From NCBI RefSeq assembly GCF_000378965.1, contig NZ_KB900536.1:3163407-3227406 (forward strand): DNA of 64,000 nucleotides, given 5' to 3'. Numbering within the stretch: the stretch's first letter is position 1; each line of letters begins with the position of its first letter. Positions 56,925 through 64,000 of this stretch are shown piece by piece. Under the pieces are notes generated by a model. That model searched no databases and was not told the DNA's origin. It saw only the letters and a program-made list of their open reading frames with translations. The stretch is from Thioalkalivibrio thiocyanodenitrificans ARhD 1 (GTDB taxonomy: Bacteria; Pseudomonadota; Gammaproteobacteria; Ectothiorhodospirales; Ectothiorhodospiraceae). Both the position numbers and the translations under genes were made by a program.

Positions 56925-57128
56925 ACAGGTTCGGCAACCCGTCAGGCGTGTGCTTGTCAGTGGGCGCCCCATGGATGCGCCATGGCGGTGTGCCTCGGGG
57001 TGTTTGCGGCTGCGGGGACCTTTGCGGGTATAATGCGCGGCTGATTTACGCCAGGTGCCCATGCGGCGCCCCCATTCCGCCATGACGGTGGTGTCGGGTT
57101 TCATCCCCGGGAAGCCGTGCGACCCCCT

Positions 57129-59972
57129 ATGAATGAAGACCAGTTGATCCCCACCAAGCTGCCTCCCCGGGACAAGGAACTGCGCGCCCGGGTGAAACTG
57201 TTCGGCAACCTGCTCGGCCAGGTGCTCAAGCGCCTGGAGGGCCGCCGCCTGCTGGCCGCGGTGGAGAAATTGCGCAAGGGTTATATCGCGCTGCGCAGGC
57301 AGGATGATCCGGCCAGGCGCGCCAGGCTCATGGCCTTCATCGACAAGCTGGATGCCGAAAGCCTCGAGCTGATCATCCGCGCCTTCAGCACCTACTTCAG
57401 CCTGGCCAATATCGCGGAGGAGGACTTTCTCTACCGGGAGCGCAGGCGCCAGGTGAGCGAGGGCGGGCCCCTGTGGGTGGGGTCCTTCGACCATACCCTG
57501 CGTGAGTTTCACGAGCAGGGCGTGCCCGCGGACAAGCTGCAGACCCTGCTGGACCAGTTGGCCTACATCCCCGTGTTCACGGCGCATCCCACCGAAGCCC
57601 GGCGGCGCACGGTCATGGAGGCCCAGCGGCGCGTCTTCCTGGCCGCCGACCGGCTCAACGACCGCCGTATCGGACGTGAGGAGCGCGAGGAACTGACCCG
57701 GGAACTGGAAACCCGTATCCAGGTGCTGTGGCGCACAAACGAGGTCCGGGTAAAGAAACCCCAGGTGCAGGATGAGATCAAGTACGGCCTGTTCTACTTC
57801 GAGGAAAGCCTGTTCCAGGCAGTGCCCATCACCTACCGTTTGCTGGAGAAGGCCCTGCGGCGCACCTACGGCAACGACGAGGAGGGCCGGCCCCGGGTGT
57901 GTGTGCCCAGTTTCCTGCGCTTTGGCTCCTGGATCGGCGGTGACCGTGACGGCAATCCGAACGTGACCCCGGCCGTCACCGAACTGGCCTGCCGACTGGC
58001 CATGGAGCAGGTACTGTCGGAATATCTTCGCCGGGTGAGTGCGCTGCGCCATGAGCTGACCCACTCTCTGTACATGTGTCAGCCGTCCGAGGCCTTCATG
58101 GAGAGCCTGGATCGGGACAAGAGCATTGCCTCGGCCGTGTTTCAGGGCAGTGCCGACCGGTTCGAGACCGAGCCCTACCGGCGCAAGCTGTACATCATGC
58201 GCTACCGCATCGCGGAGACGCTGAACACCGTGCGGCGCCGGCTCAACGGCGAGCATGCGGTGCTTCCCGGCAGCTCCGCCTATGCAACCGCCGATGAACT
58301 GCATGCGGATCTTTGCCTGATTCGAGACTCTCTGATCAGCCATGGCGACGCCAGCGTCGCCGCGGGCAACCTCACCGATCTCATCCGTCTCGTGGAGACC
58401 TTCGGCTTTCATCTGTTTCGCCTGGACGTGCGCCAGGAGTCCACCGTGCACAGCCAGGCGGTGGGCGAGATCCTCCGCATCACGGAGCTGCACGAGGACT
58501 ACGAGGGATTGTCCGAGGCGGAGCGGCTGACCCTGCTCGCCGGCCTGACTGAAGCGGCGCAGCTGCCCGACATGGATATGGAGGCCCTGTCGGACGGCAC
58601 CCGCGAGACCCTGCAGGTGTTTCAGGTGATGCGGCGCATGCGCACCGAGGTGGGCCCGGAAGGCGTCGGCACCTATGTCATCTCCATGACCCATGCCGCA
58701 TCCCACGTGATGGAGGTCATGTTCCTGGCGCGGCTGGCCGGACTCACGGGCCATGACGAGAACGGCGAGGCCTTCTGCCAGATCCGTGTCTCGCCCCTGT
58801 TCGAGACCATCGAGGACCTGCGCCACATCGAGCAGGTGCTGGAACACCTGCTGAGCCAGCCCGTCTACGCGCACCTGCTCCAGGCCTCCGGAAACCTGCA
58901 GGAGGTGATGCTGGGTTATTCCGATTCGTGCAAGGACGGGGGCATCCTGGCTTCAAGCTGGAACCTCTACGAGGCGCAGCAGAAGGTGCTGCGCATCACC
59001 GGCGCCCATGACGTGGCGTGCCGCCTGTTCCATGGACGGGGCGGCACCATCGGCCGGGGCGGCGGCCCCACCCATGAATCCATCCTGGCACAACCGCCCG
59101 GCACGGTGCACGGGCAGATCAAGTTCACCGAGCAGGGCGAGGTGCTCTCGTACAAGTACTCCAACGCGGAAACCGCGGTCTACGAGCTCAGCATGGGCGC
59201 CACGGGGCTGATCAAGACCAGCCGCTGCCTGATCGACGAGCCGCCCCGGGACCGCAGGGATTATCTTGGCATCATGGACGAACTGGCCGCGCTCGGCGAG
59301 GACGCCTACCGGGATCTCACCGACCGCACGGAGGGGGTACTGGACTATTTCTACGAGATCACGCCGGTGCAGGAGATCGGCCAGCTCAACATCGGTTCGC
59401 GTCCGTCCCACCGGCGCAAGGCGGACCGCTCGAAGAGTTCCATTCGGGCCATCCCCTGGGTGTTCGGCTGGGCCCAGTCCCGCCACACGCTGCCGGCCTG
59501 GTACGGCATAGGCACTGCGCTGGAGCGCTGGCGTCAGAGCGATCCGAGCCGCCTCGCCAAGCTGCAGACCATGTACAACGAGTGGCCCTTCTTCCACTCG
59601 CTGCTGTCAAACTGTCAGATGGCGCTCACCAAGGCGGACATGCGCACGGCCGAGGAATACGCCCGGCTCTGCCACGATCCGGAGCTTGCCAGGCAGGTAT
59701 TCGCGCGTATTCGCGAGGAGTACGAGCGTACGGTGCAGCAGGTGCTCAACGTGGCGGGTACGCAGACGCTGCTGGACGAGAACCCCACGCTGGCCCTGTC
59801 GCTCATGCGCCGCAACCCCTACCTGGATCCCCTGAATCACATCCAGATCACGCTGCTGCGCCGCCACCGGGAACTGCACGCCGGCGAGGCCGGTGTGGAG
59901 GACGATCCCTGGATCCGACCGCTGCTGCGCTCGATCAATGCCATTGCGGCAGGGATGAGGAACACGGGGTGA
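57129..59972 (+). CDS. ppc: Phosphoenolpyruvate carboxylase
   Basis: 947 residues. Carboxylates PEP to oxaloacetate, feeding the TCA cycle. The catalytic His is in FTAHPTEARRRTV; GGDRDGNPNVTP, FHGRGGTIGRGGGPTHESIL and the C-terminal conserved region (RAIPWVFGWAQSRHTLPAWYG) are seen. The active-site loop reads YSDSCKDGG, where E. coli has YSDSAKDAG. The stop TGA at 59970-59972 is inside the repeat that follows. Confidence 0.98.
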   Translation: MNEDQLIPTKLPPRDKELRARVKLFGNLLGQVLKRLEGRRLLAAVEKLRKGYIALRRQDDPARRARLMAFIDKLDAESLELIIRAFSTYFSLANIAEEDFLYRERRRQVSEGGPLWVGSFDHTLREFHEQGVPADKLQTLLDQLAYIPVFTAHPTEARRRTVMEAQRRVFLAADRLNDRRIGREEREELTRELETRIQVLWRTNEVRVKKPQVQDEIKYGLFYFEESLFQAVPITYRLLEKALRRTYGNDEEGRPRVCVPSFLRFGSWIGGDRDGNPNVTPAVTELACRLAMEQVLSEYLRRVSALRHELTHSLYMCQPSEAFMESLDRDKSIASAVFQGSADRFETEPYRRKLYIMRYRIAETLNTVRRRLNGEHAVLPGSSAYATADELHADLCLIRDSLISHGDASVAAGNLTDLIRLVETFGFHLFRLDVRQESTVHSQAVGEILRITELHEDYEGLSEAERLTLLAGLTEAAQLPDMDMEALSDGTRETLQVFQVMRRMRTEVGPEGVGTYVISMTHAASHVMEVMFLARLAGLTGHDENGEAFCQIRVSPLFETIEDLRHIEQVLEHLLSQPVYAHLLQASGNLQEVMLGYSDSCKDGGILASSWNLYEAQQKVLRITGAHDVACRLFHGRGGTIGRGGGPTHESILAQPPGTVHGQIKFTEQGEVLSYKYSNAETAVYELSMGATGLIKTSRCLIDEPPRDRRDYLGIMDELAALGEDAYRDLTDRTEGVLDYFYEITPVQEIGQLNIGSRPSHRRKADRSKSSIRAIPWVFGWAQSRHTLPAWYGIGTALERWRQSDPSRLAKLQTMYNEWPFFHSLLSNCQMALTKADMRTAEEYARLCHDPELARQVFARIREEYERTVQQVLNVAGTQTLLDENPTLALSLMRRNPYLDPLNHIQITLLRRHRELHAGEAGVEDDPWIRPLLRSINAIAAGMRNTG

Positions 59973-60045
59973 AGTAGGAAGGGTGAATTGGGAAGTGGGA
60001 AGGTAGGATCCTAATTCCCACTTCCCAATTCACCCTTCTCACTTT
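59969..60045. repeat. Heptamer-based inverted repeat, family A copy 3
   Basis: Left arm from 59969 with GTGAATTGGGAAGTGGGAAG and a right arm, up to 60045, that reverses it (CTTCCCAATTCACCCTTCTC). It fills the whole gap between the convergent ppc and panD genes. The ppc stop codon is inside its edge; the panD stop is 2 bases away. Confidence 0.88.
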
Positions 60046-60047
60046 AG

Positions 60048-60428
60048 TCATGCTGCCTGTACAGGAATGTCGTCTCCCGTGCGAATGATGCGGTTGTCCC
60101 CGTCCAGGTACACGAGCCGGGGATGGAACTCCGCGGCGGCCTCCTCGGACATCTGGCCGTAGGCACAGATGATGACCCGGTCGCCGGGGCTCGCCTTGTG
60201 GGCGGCGGCGCCATTGATGGAGATCACGCGGCTGCCACTCTCGGCGCGAATGGCGTAGGTGGTGAAGCGCTCGCCGTTGTTGAGGTTGTAGATCTGGATC
60301 TGTTCGAAGGGCAGGATGCCCGCTGCCTGCATCAATTGCGCGTCAATGGCGCATGAACCCTCGTACTCCAGCTCGGAATGGGTCACGGTCGCCTGGTGAA
60401 GCTTGCATTTGAGTAGGGTGAGCTGCAT
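60048..60428 (-). CDS. panD: Aspartate 1-decarboxylase
   Basis: 126 residues. The pyruvoyl enzyme self-cleaves between Gly24 and Ser25 in YEGSC. It makes beta-alanine for pantothenate. ATG 60428 with GGGAGG upstream; the in-frame codon 42 bases upstream is rejected. Last gene of the minus-strand pantothenate unit. Confidence 0.97.
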   Translation of the reverse strand: MQLTLLKCKLHQATVTHSELEYEGSCAIDAQLMQAAGILPFEQIQIYNLNNGERFTTYAIRAESGSRVISINGAAAHKASPGDRVIICAYGQMSEEAAAEFHPRLVYLDGDNRIIRTGDDIPVQAA

Positions 60429-60507
60429 GGCATTCCTCCCGGTCACCGGGATATCTGATAGGGGTTTCAAGGCCGGGACCTCGTTTCGGGCCCCACATTA
60501 TGCGGAA

Positions 60508-61368
60508 TCAGTCCCGGGGCGGCAAATCCGTCCGGATGTTGTCGATCAGGCGGGCCGGACCGCACCAGGCGGCTCCCAGGACCACCAGGGAACGCTCCCC
60601 GGCGTCAGGCGGCCCCAGGTCCTGCTGGCGGCGGATACTCACGTAGTCCGGCCGCAGGCCGGCGGCGGTCACCCGGGCCCGGGCGGCCTGTTCCAGCGCC
60701 GCATAGGCGGTATCACCCCATTGTAACGCGTCCACGCAGGCGGACAGGGCCCCGTGGAGTGCGGGTGCCCGCGCCCGGTCCGCCGCGTCCAGGTGGCTGT
60801 TGCGCGAACTCAGGGCCAGGCCGTCCGGTTCGCGTACCGTGGGTATGGCCATGATCTCCACGCCCAGGTCCAGGTCCTCGGTCATGCGCTGCACGATGAG
60901 CAGTTGCTGGTAGTCCTTCTCCCCGAATACCGCCACGTGGGGGCGGACCAGGGAGAAGAGCTTGCAGACCACCGTGGCGACGCCGACGAAATGCCCGGGC
61001 CGGTGTGCGCCCTCCAGGTCATCGCCTAGCACCGGAACCTCAACCCGGGTCACCCCGTCGCGCCCCCGTGGATAGACCTCGGCCTCCAGCGGGGCGAACA
61101 GCAGGTCCACGCCCGCCTCGCTCAGCGCACGGCTGTCGGTCTCCAGGCTCCGGGGGTAGGCGGCCAGATCCTCGGCCCGGTCAAACTGCAGCGGATTGAC
61201 GAAGATGGTCGCCACCACCCTGTCCCCATGACGGCGGGCCCGTTCCACCAGGGCCAGGTGCCCCTGGTGCAGGTGCCCCATGGTGGGCACCAGGGCGACC
61301 GTATCCCCCTGACGGCGCCACGGGGAGAGCGCCGCGGCCAGGTCTCCGCGGGTGTGTACCGTGCGCAT
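60508..61368 (-). CDS. panC: Pantothenate synthetase
   Basis: 286 residues. Condenses pantoate and beta-alanine with ATP. HIGH-type motif HLHQGHLALV near the N-terminus and KDYQQLLIVQRM later. Five bases downstream of panB. Confidence 0.97.
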   Translation of the reverse strand: MRTVHTRGDLAAALSPWRRQGDTVALVPTMGHLHQGHLALVERARRHGDRVVATIFVNPLQFDRAEDLAAYPRSLETDSRALSEAGVDLLFAPLEAEVYPRGRDGVTRVEVPVLGDDLEGAHRPGHFVGVATVVCKLFSLVRPHVAVFGEKDYQQLLIVQRMTEDLDLGVEIMAIPTVREPDGLALSSRNSHLDAADRARAPALHGALSACVDALQWGDTAYAALEQAARARVTAAGLRPDYVSIRRQQDLGPPDAGERSLVVLGAAWCGPARLIDNIRTDLPPRD

Positions 61369-61373
61369 GGGGT

Positions 61374-62189
61374 TCAGTCCTGGAAGCTGTGTTCGGGGCC
61401 GGGGAAGCGCCGCTCGCGCACCGCCGATACATAGGCGGCCAGGGCCGCCCGGATGTCGCCGGTCTCCGCCAGAAAGTCCGTGGCAAAGCGTGGCGGCCGC
61501 CCGGTCATGCCCAGCACGTCGTGCAGCACCAGGATCTGCCCGTCACAGTCGGCGCCGGCGCCGATGCCGATGACCGGAATATCCACGATCCCCCTGACCT
61601 CCGCGGCCAGCACTGCGGGCACGCATTCCAGCAGCAGCATGTCGGCGCCTGCATCCTGGAGCGCTACCGCGTCGCGCATCATGCGTTCGCCCGCGTGGAC
61701 CCCGCGCCCCTGGACCCGGTAGCCGCCCAGCTTGTGGATGGACTGGGGGCGAAGGCCCAGATGGGCGCACACGGGAATGCCGTGGCGGGCCAGCGCCGCG
61801 ACCACTTCGACCTGGCCGCCGTCGCCCTCGAGCTTCACCATCTGCGCGCCGCCTTCCTGCATCAGGCGCGCGGCGTTGGCCAGTGCCTGTGCGGGGCCCG
61901 TGTAACTCATGAAGGGCATGTCCGCCATGAGCAGCGCGCGCTCGCAACCACGGGCCGCCATGGAGGTGTGGTAGATCATGTGGTCGAGGGTCACCGGCAC
62001 CGTGGTGTCGTGGCCCTGCACCACCATTCCCAGTGAATCGCCCACCAGTATGACGTCCACGGCCGCTTCGTCCAGCAGGCGGGCGAAGCCGGCGTCGTAG
62101 GCGGTCAGGCAGACAATGGGTGAGCGCGCCTTGCGCATCTCCTGGAGGCGCCGGATGGTGGTGCGTGGCTGTTCGGTCTGTACACTCAT
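61374..62189 (-). CDS. panB: Ketopantoate hydroxymethyltransferase
   Basis: 271 residues. Makes ketopantoate from 2-ketoisovalerate with methylene-tetrahydrofolate. Mg2+ and substrate motifs VGDSLGMVVQGHDTT, KLEGDGG and IGAGADCDGQILVLHDVLG. ATG 62189 chosen; GTG 62198 possible. Upstream is a nucleoside kinase gene. Confidence 0.97.
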   Translation of the reverse strand: MSVQTEQPRTTIRRLQEMRKARSPIVCLTAYDAGFARLLDEAAVDVILVGDSLGMVVQGHDTTVPVTLDHMIYHTSMAARGCERALLMADMPFMSYTGPAQALANAARLMQEGGAQMVKLEGDGGQVEVVAALARHGIPVCAHLGLRPQSIHKLGGYRVQGRGVHAGERMMRDAVALQDAGADMLLLECVPAVLAAEVRGIVDIPVIGIGAGADCDGQILVLHDVLGMTGRPPRFATDFLAETGDIRAALAAYVSAVRERRFPGPEHSFQD

Positions 62190-62228
62190 GGGTAACACCC
62201 TCGCCGGCTCGTGGCGCCGACCTGACGA

Positions 62229-62879
62229 TCACATGGCAAAAGGCAGCGGATTGAAATAATGGCGACCGGCGCCCATGCCGCGCATGAAATCCAGCAGTTG
62301 CTGATAGTCGGCCTCGCGATTGACCCAGTCGATGCCGCTGGCATTGACGATCAGCAGCGGCGCATTCTCGTAATGATAGAAGAAGCCGGCATAGGCCTCA
62401 CTCAGGCGGTGGAGATAGGCGCTGTCCATGAGCCGCTCGTAACTGCGTCCGCGCCGCGCCACCCGCTCCAGCAGCACCTCCACCGGGGCCTGGAGATAGA
62501 TGACCAGGTCCGGCGTGGGGGCATCCAGGGTCAGTTGTTCGTAGACCTGCTCGTAGAGGCTGTGTTCCGCGTCGTCCAGGGTCACCTGGGCAAACAGGCG
62601 ATCCTTCTCCACCAGAAAATCCGCCACCCGCACCGGTTTGAAGATGTCCCCCTGGCGCAGGGCGGCCAGCTGACGTACCCGCTGCATGAGAAAAAACAGT
62701 TGGGTGGGCAGGGCGGCGCCCCTGGGGTCGTGGTAGAAACGCTCCAGGAACGGGTTGTCCTCCGGCGTCTCCAGGATCAGTTCGGCGTTGAAGGTGTCCG
62801 CCAGGCGCCGGGCAAGGCTCGTCTTGCCCACGCCGATGGGTCCCTCCACCGCGATATAGGACGGCGTCTCCCGGCTCAT
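62229..62879 (-). CDS. Deoxynucleoside kinase
   Basis: 216 residues. P-loop GPIGVGKTSLA (13-23) and the EKDRLFAQ motif of the dGK/dAK/dCK family, plus the LID segment RRGRSYERLMDSAYL. It salvages deoxynucleosides by 5'-phosphorylation; the preferred base is not known. It overlaps folK by 4 bases (ATGA), so translation is coupled. It sits between folK and panB, as seen in other proteobacteria. Confidence 0.93.
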   Translation of the reverse strand: MSRETPSYIAVEGPIGVGKTSLARRLADTFNAELILETPEDNPFLERFYHDPRGAALPTQLFFLMQRVRQLAALRQGDIFKPVRVADFLVEKDRLFAQVTLDDAEHSLYEQVYEQLTLDAPTPDLVIYLQAPVEVLLERVARRGRSYERLMDSAYLHRLSEAYAGFFYHYENAPLLIVNASGIDWVNREADYQQLLDFMRGMGAGRHYFNPLPFAM

Positions 62880-63382
62880 GCATCCCCCCCGAGTCGCTTC
62901 AGTTCCCCTCGCGGACAGCGGCGCAGCGAATCCGCCAGCAGTCCCAGACCCCGGATCTCCAGATCCGCCGGCGCAATCTCTGCCAGAGGGTACAGGACAA
63001 AGGCCCGCTCCGGGATGCCCGGATGCGGAATCCGGAGTTCCGGTGAGTCGATGCACGCGTCCCCGTAGGTCAGGATATCCAGATCCAGGGTGCGGGGGCC
63101 CCAGCGGGTGCCGTTACGCACCCGGCCATGGGTCTGTTCCACCGCCAGCAGGGCGTGCAGCAACTCCGGGGCGGCCAGTCCGGTGGCCAGGCAGGCCACC
63201 GCATTGACGTACTCGGGTTGGTCAGGCGGCCCCAGCGGGGGACTGGAATACAGGGATGAGCGGGCCGTGCAACGGGTGCGGGGCAGATGATCAAGGGCCT
63301 GAAGGGCCCGGGACACCTGACTCCGGGGGTCCTGCAGGTTGCTGCCCAGACCGATGTAGGCAATGACCTCAGTCACCGGCAT
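62876..63382 (-). CDS. folK: 2-amino-4-hydroxy-6-hydroxymethyl-dihydropteridine pyrophosphokinase
   Basis: 168 residues. IGLGSNLQDP at the N-terminus and RWGPRTLDLDIL, the FolK signature. Transfers pyrophosphate from ATP in folate synthesis. ATG 63382 (MPVTEVIAYIG) is the start; it lies inside the 3' end of pcnB. Confidence 0.96.
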   Translation of the reverse strand: MPVTEVIAYIGLGSNLQDPRSQVSRALQALDHLPRTRCTARSSLYSSPPLGPPDQPEYVNAVACLATGLAAPELLHALLAVEQTHGRVRNGTRWGPRTLDLDILTYGDACIDSPELRIPHPGIPERAFVLYPLAEIAPADLEIRGLGLLADSLRRCPRGELKRLGGDA

Positions 63383-64000
63383 CGGGCCGCCGGCGGCGGG
63401 GGCGTCGCCGGCGACGGCGGCCGCCGCCGGGACTGGCACCGGTTGCGTCGGGCGCGGAGATCATGCGCCGCTGCTCGTCGGCGCTGACCTCCTGGATCGT
63501 TGTCCACCACTGGCAGCCTTCTTCCAGGGCCTCACCGGAGGCGGCCCGCAGGCAGTAGAAATCATAGGCCGCACGGAAGCGCGGATGCCCCAGCAGGCGC
63601 AATGCGCGTCCGCCCCGGCGTTGCTCGAAACGCGGCTGCATCTCCCAGATCTCGCGCATGGGCAGACCGATGCGCTTGGGGATCGAGATATGCGCTGCCT
63701 GTTCCGCCAGCACGACGCCGCCCGCCTGCTGCAGGGCCTGAAGCCAGGGGGTATCCGATTCAATGAGTCGGTCCGCGATGCGGCGCACCGGCTCCCAGAG
63801 CATGACGGCGTACAGGAAGGCCGGGTTCACACCCTTGCCCTCGTGGATGCGCTCGTCCGTGTTCTTCAGGGCGTTGGCCACGAAGGTGATAGGGAATCCG
63901 TTCTCCTCGTGCGTCAGGGATTCCTCGGTGGCCGGGAACAGATAGCGGAACAGATCGTAGCGGCGCAGCATCTCGAAGGTCTGCAGGCCGTAGCCGCCGT
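63369..64000 (-). CDS. pcnB: Poly(A) polymerase I, C-terminal part
   Basis: The frame continues past the window end, so the catalytic nucleotidyltransferase head is missing. 210 residues are visible: YGLQTFEMLRRYDLFRYLFP, KRIGLPMREIWEMQPRFEQR, then an Arg-rich tail (RRRRRRPRRRR). This matches the C-terminal RNA-binding half of PcnB, which tags RNA for decay. pcnB-folK-panBC is a common gammaproteobacterial order; overlap with folK is 14 bases. Confidence 0.93.
   Translation of the reverse strand, partial: GGYGLQTFEMLRRYDLFRYLFPATEESLTHEENGFPITFVANALKNTDERIHEGKGVNPAFLYAVMLWEPVRRIADRLIESDTPWLQALQQAGGVVLAEQAAHISIPKRIGLPMREIWEMQPRFEQRRGGRALRLLGHPRFRAAYDFYCLRAASGEALEEGCQWWTTIQEVSADEQRRMISAPDATGASPGGGRRRRRRPRRRRPDAGD

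Noticed and set aside
55353-58874. A frame of over 1170 codons opposite glgA and ppc.
   Set aside because: Antisense shadow in a high-GC genome, with no motif and no ribosome site.

Overview
The window comes from a GC-rich (roughly two-thirds GC by eye) gammaproteobacterium. The gene content points to a chemolithotrophic, sulfur-oxidising member of the Ectothiorhodospiraceae/Chromatiales, for example a Thioalkalivibrio-like organism. Pointers are two soxAX-type cytochrome pairs, a nitric oxide reductase locus, PEP carboxylase, and gammaproteobacterial gene orders (xseB-ispA-dxs, ffh-rpsP-rimM-trmD-rplS, pcnB-folK-dNK-panBC-panD). The genus is an inference. I saw no tRNA, rRNA, CRISPR array, IS element or prophage.

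Layout. 1-5.3 kb: the end of a CysL-like LysR regulator, a small unknown protein, an AI-2E-type permease, and an isolated cyanophycin-synthetase-like protein with a degraded ATP-grasp site. 5.5-16 kb: housekeeping genes (PIN/PhoH ATPase, bcp, gcvR-like, dapA-bamC, an MBL hydrolase, folE2-queD, xseB-ispA-dxs). 16.2-19.2 kb: an oxidative-stress or iron cluster (rubrerythrin with two Fur-superfamily-type operators, a CCG-domain Fe-S protein, an EncFtn-like ferritin without an encapsulin, DUF3501). 19.2-27.7 kb: truncated hemoglobin plus a TetR regulator sharing one operator type, then norCBQD on the plus strand and a norE/norF-type membrane operon on the minus strand; both nor units have FNR/DNR-like boxes. 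27.7-39.5 kb: radA, a CNNM/CorC protein, ypjD, an MBL hydrolase, ffh and the rpsP operon, a periplasmic helical-repeat protein and ogt. 40-43.3 kb: tandem soxA-soxX-soxA-soxX. 43.3-46.1 kb: rlmJ and htpG. 46.5-51.1 kb: a Fur-controlled tonB-exbB-exbD-hemP-receptor locus. 51.2-64 kb: an SLC13 permease, pgi/glgA, ppc, and the pantothenate/folate operon running into pcnB.

How the genes fit together. The nor genes detoxify or respire nitric oxide, with the truncated hemoglobin as a possible second NO or O2 handler next door. The rubrerythrin cluster handles peroxide and iron. The Fur-controlled TonB system brings iron in. The SoxAX pairs would feed electrons from thiosulfate or a related sulfur substrate to the respiratory chain; soxYZ and soxB are not in this window.

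The strongest non-genic theme is a set of intergenic inverted repeats built from tandem heptamers (consensus near AAGTGGG in one family and TTCAAGR in another). They lie against stop codons and in places supply them, alongside REP-like GTAGG hairpins and a perfect 33-bp hairpin after rplS. They look like mobile or self-propagating 3'-end elements acting as terminators.
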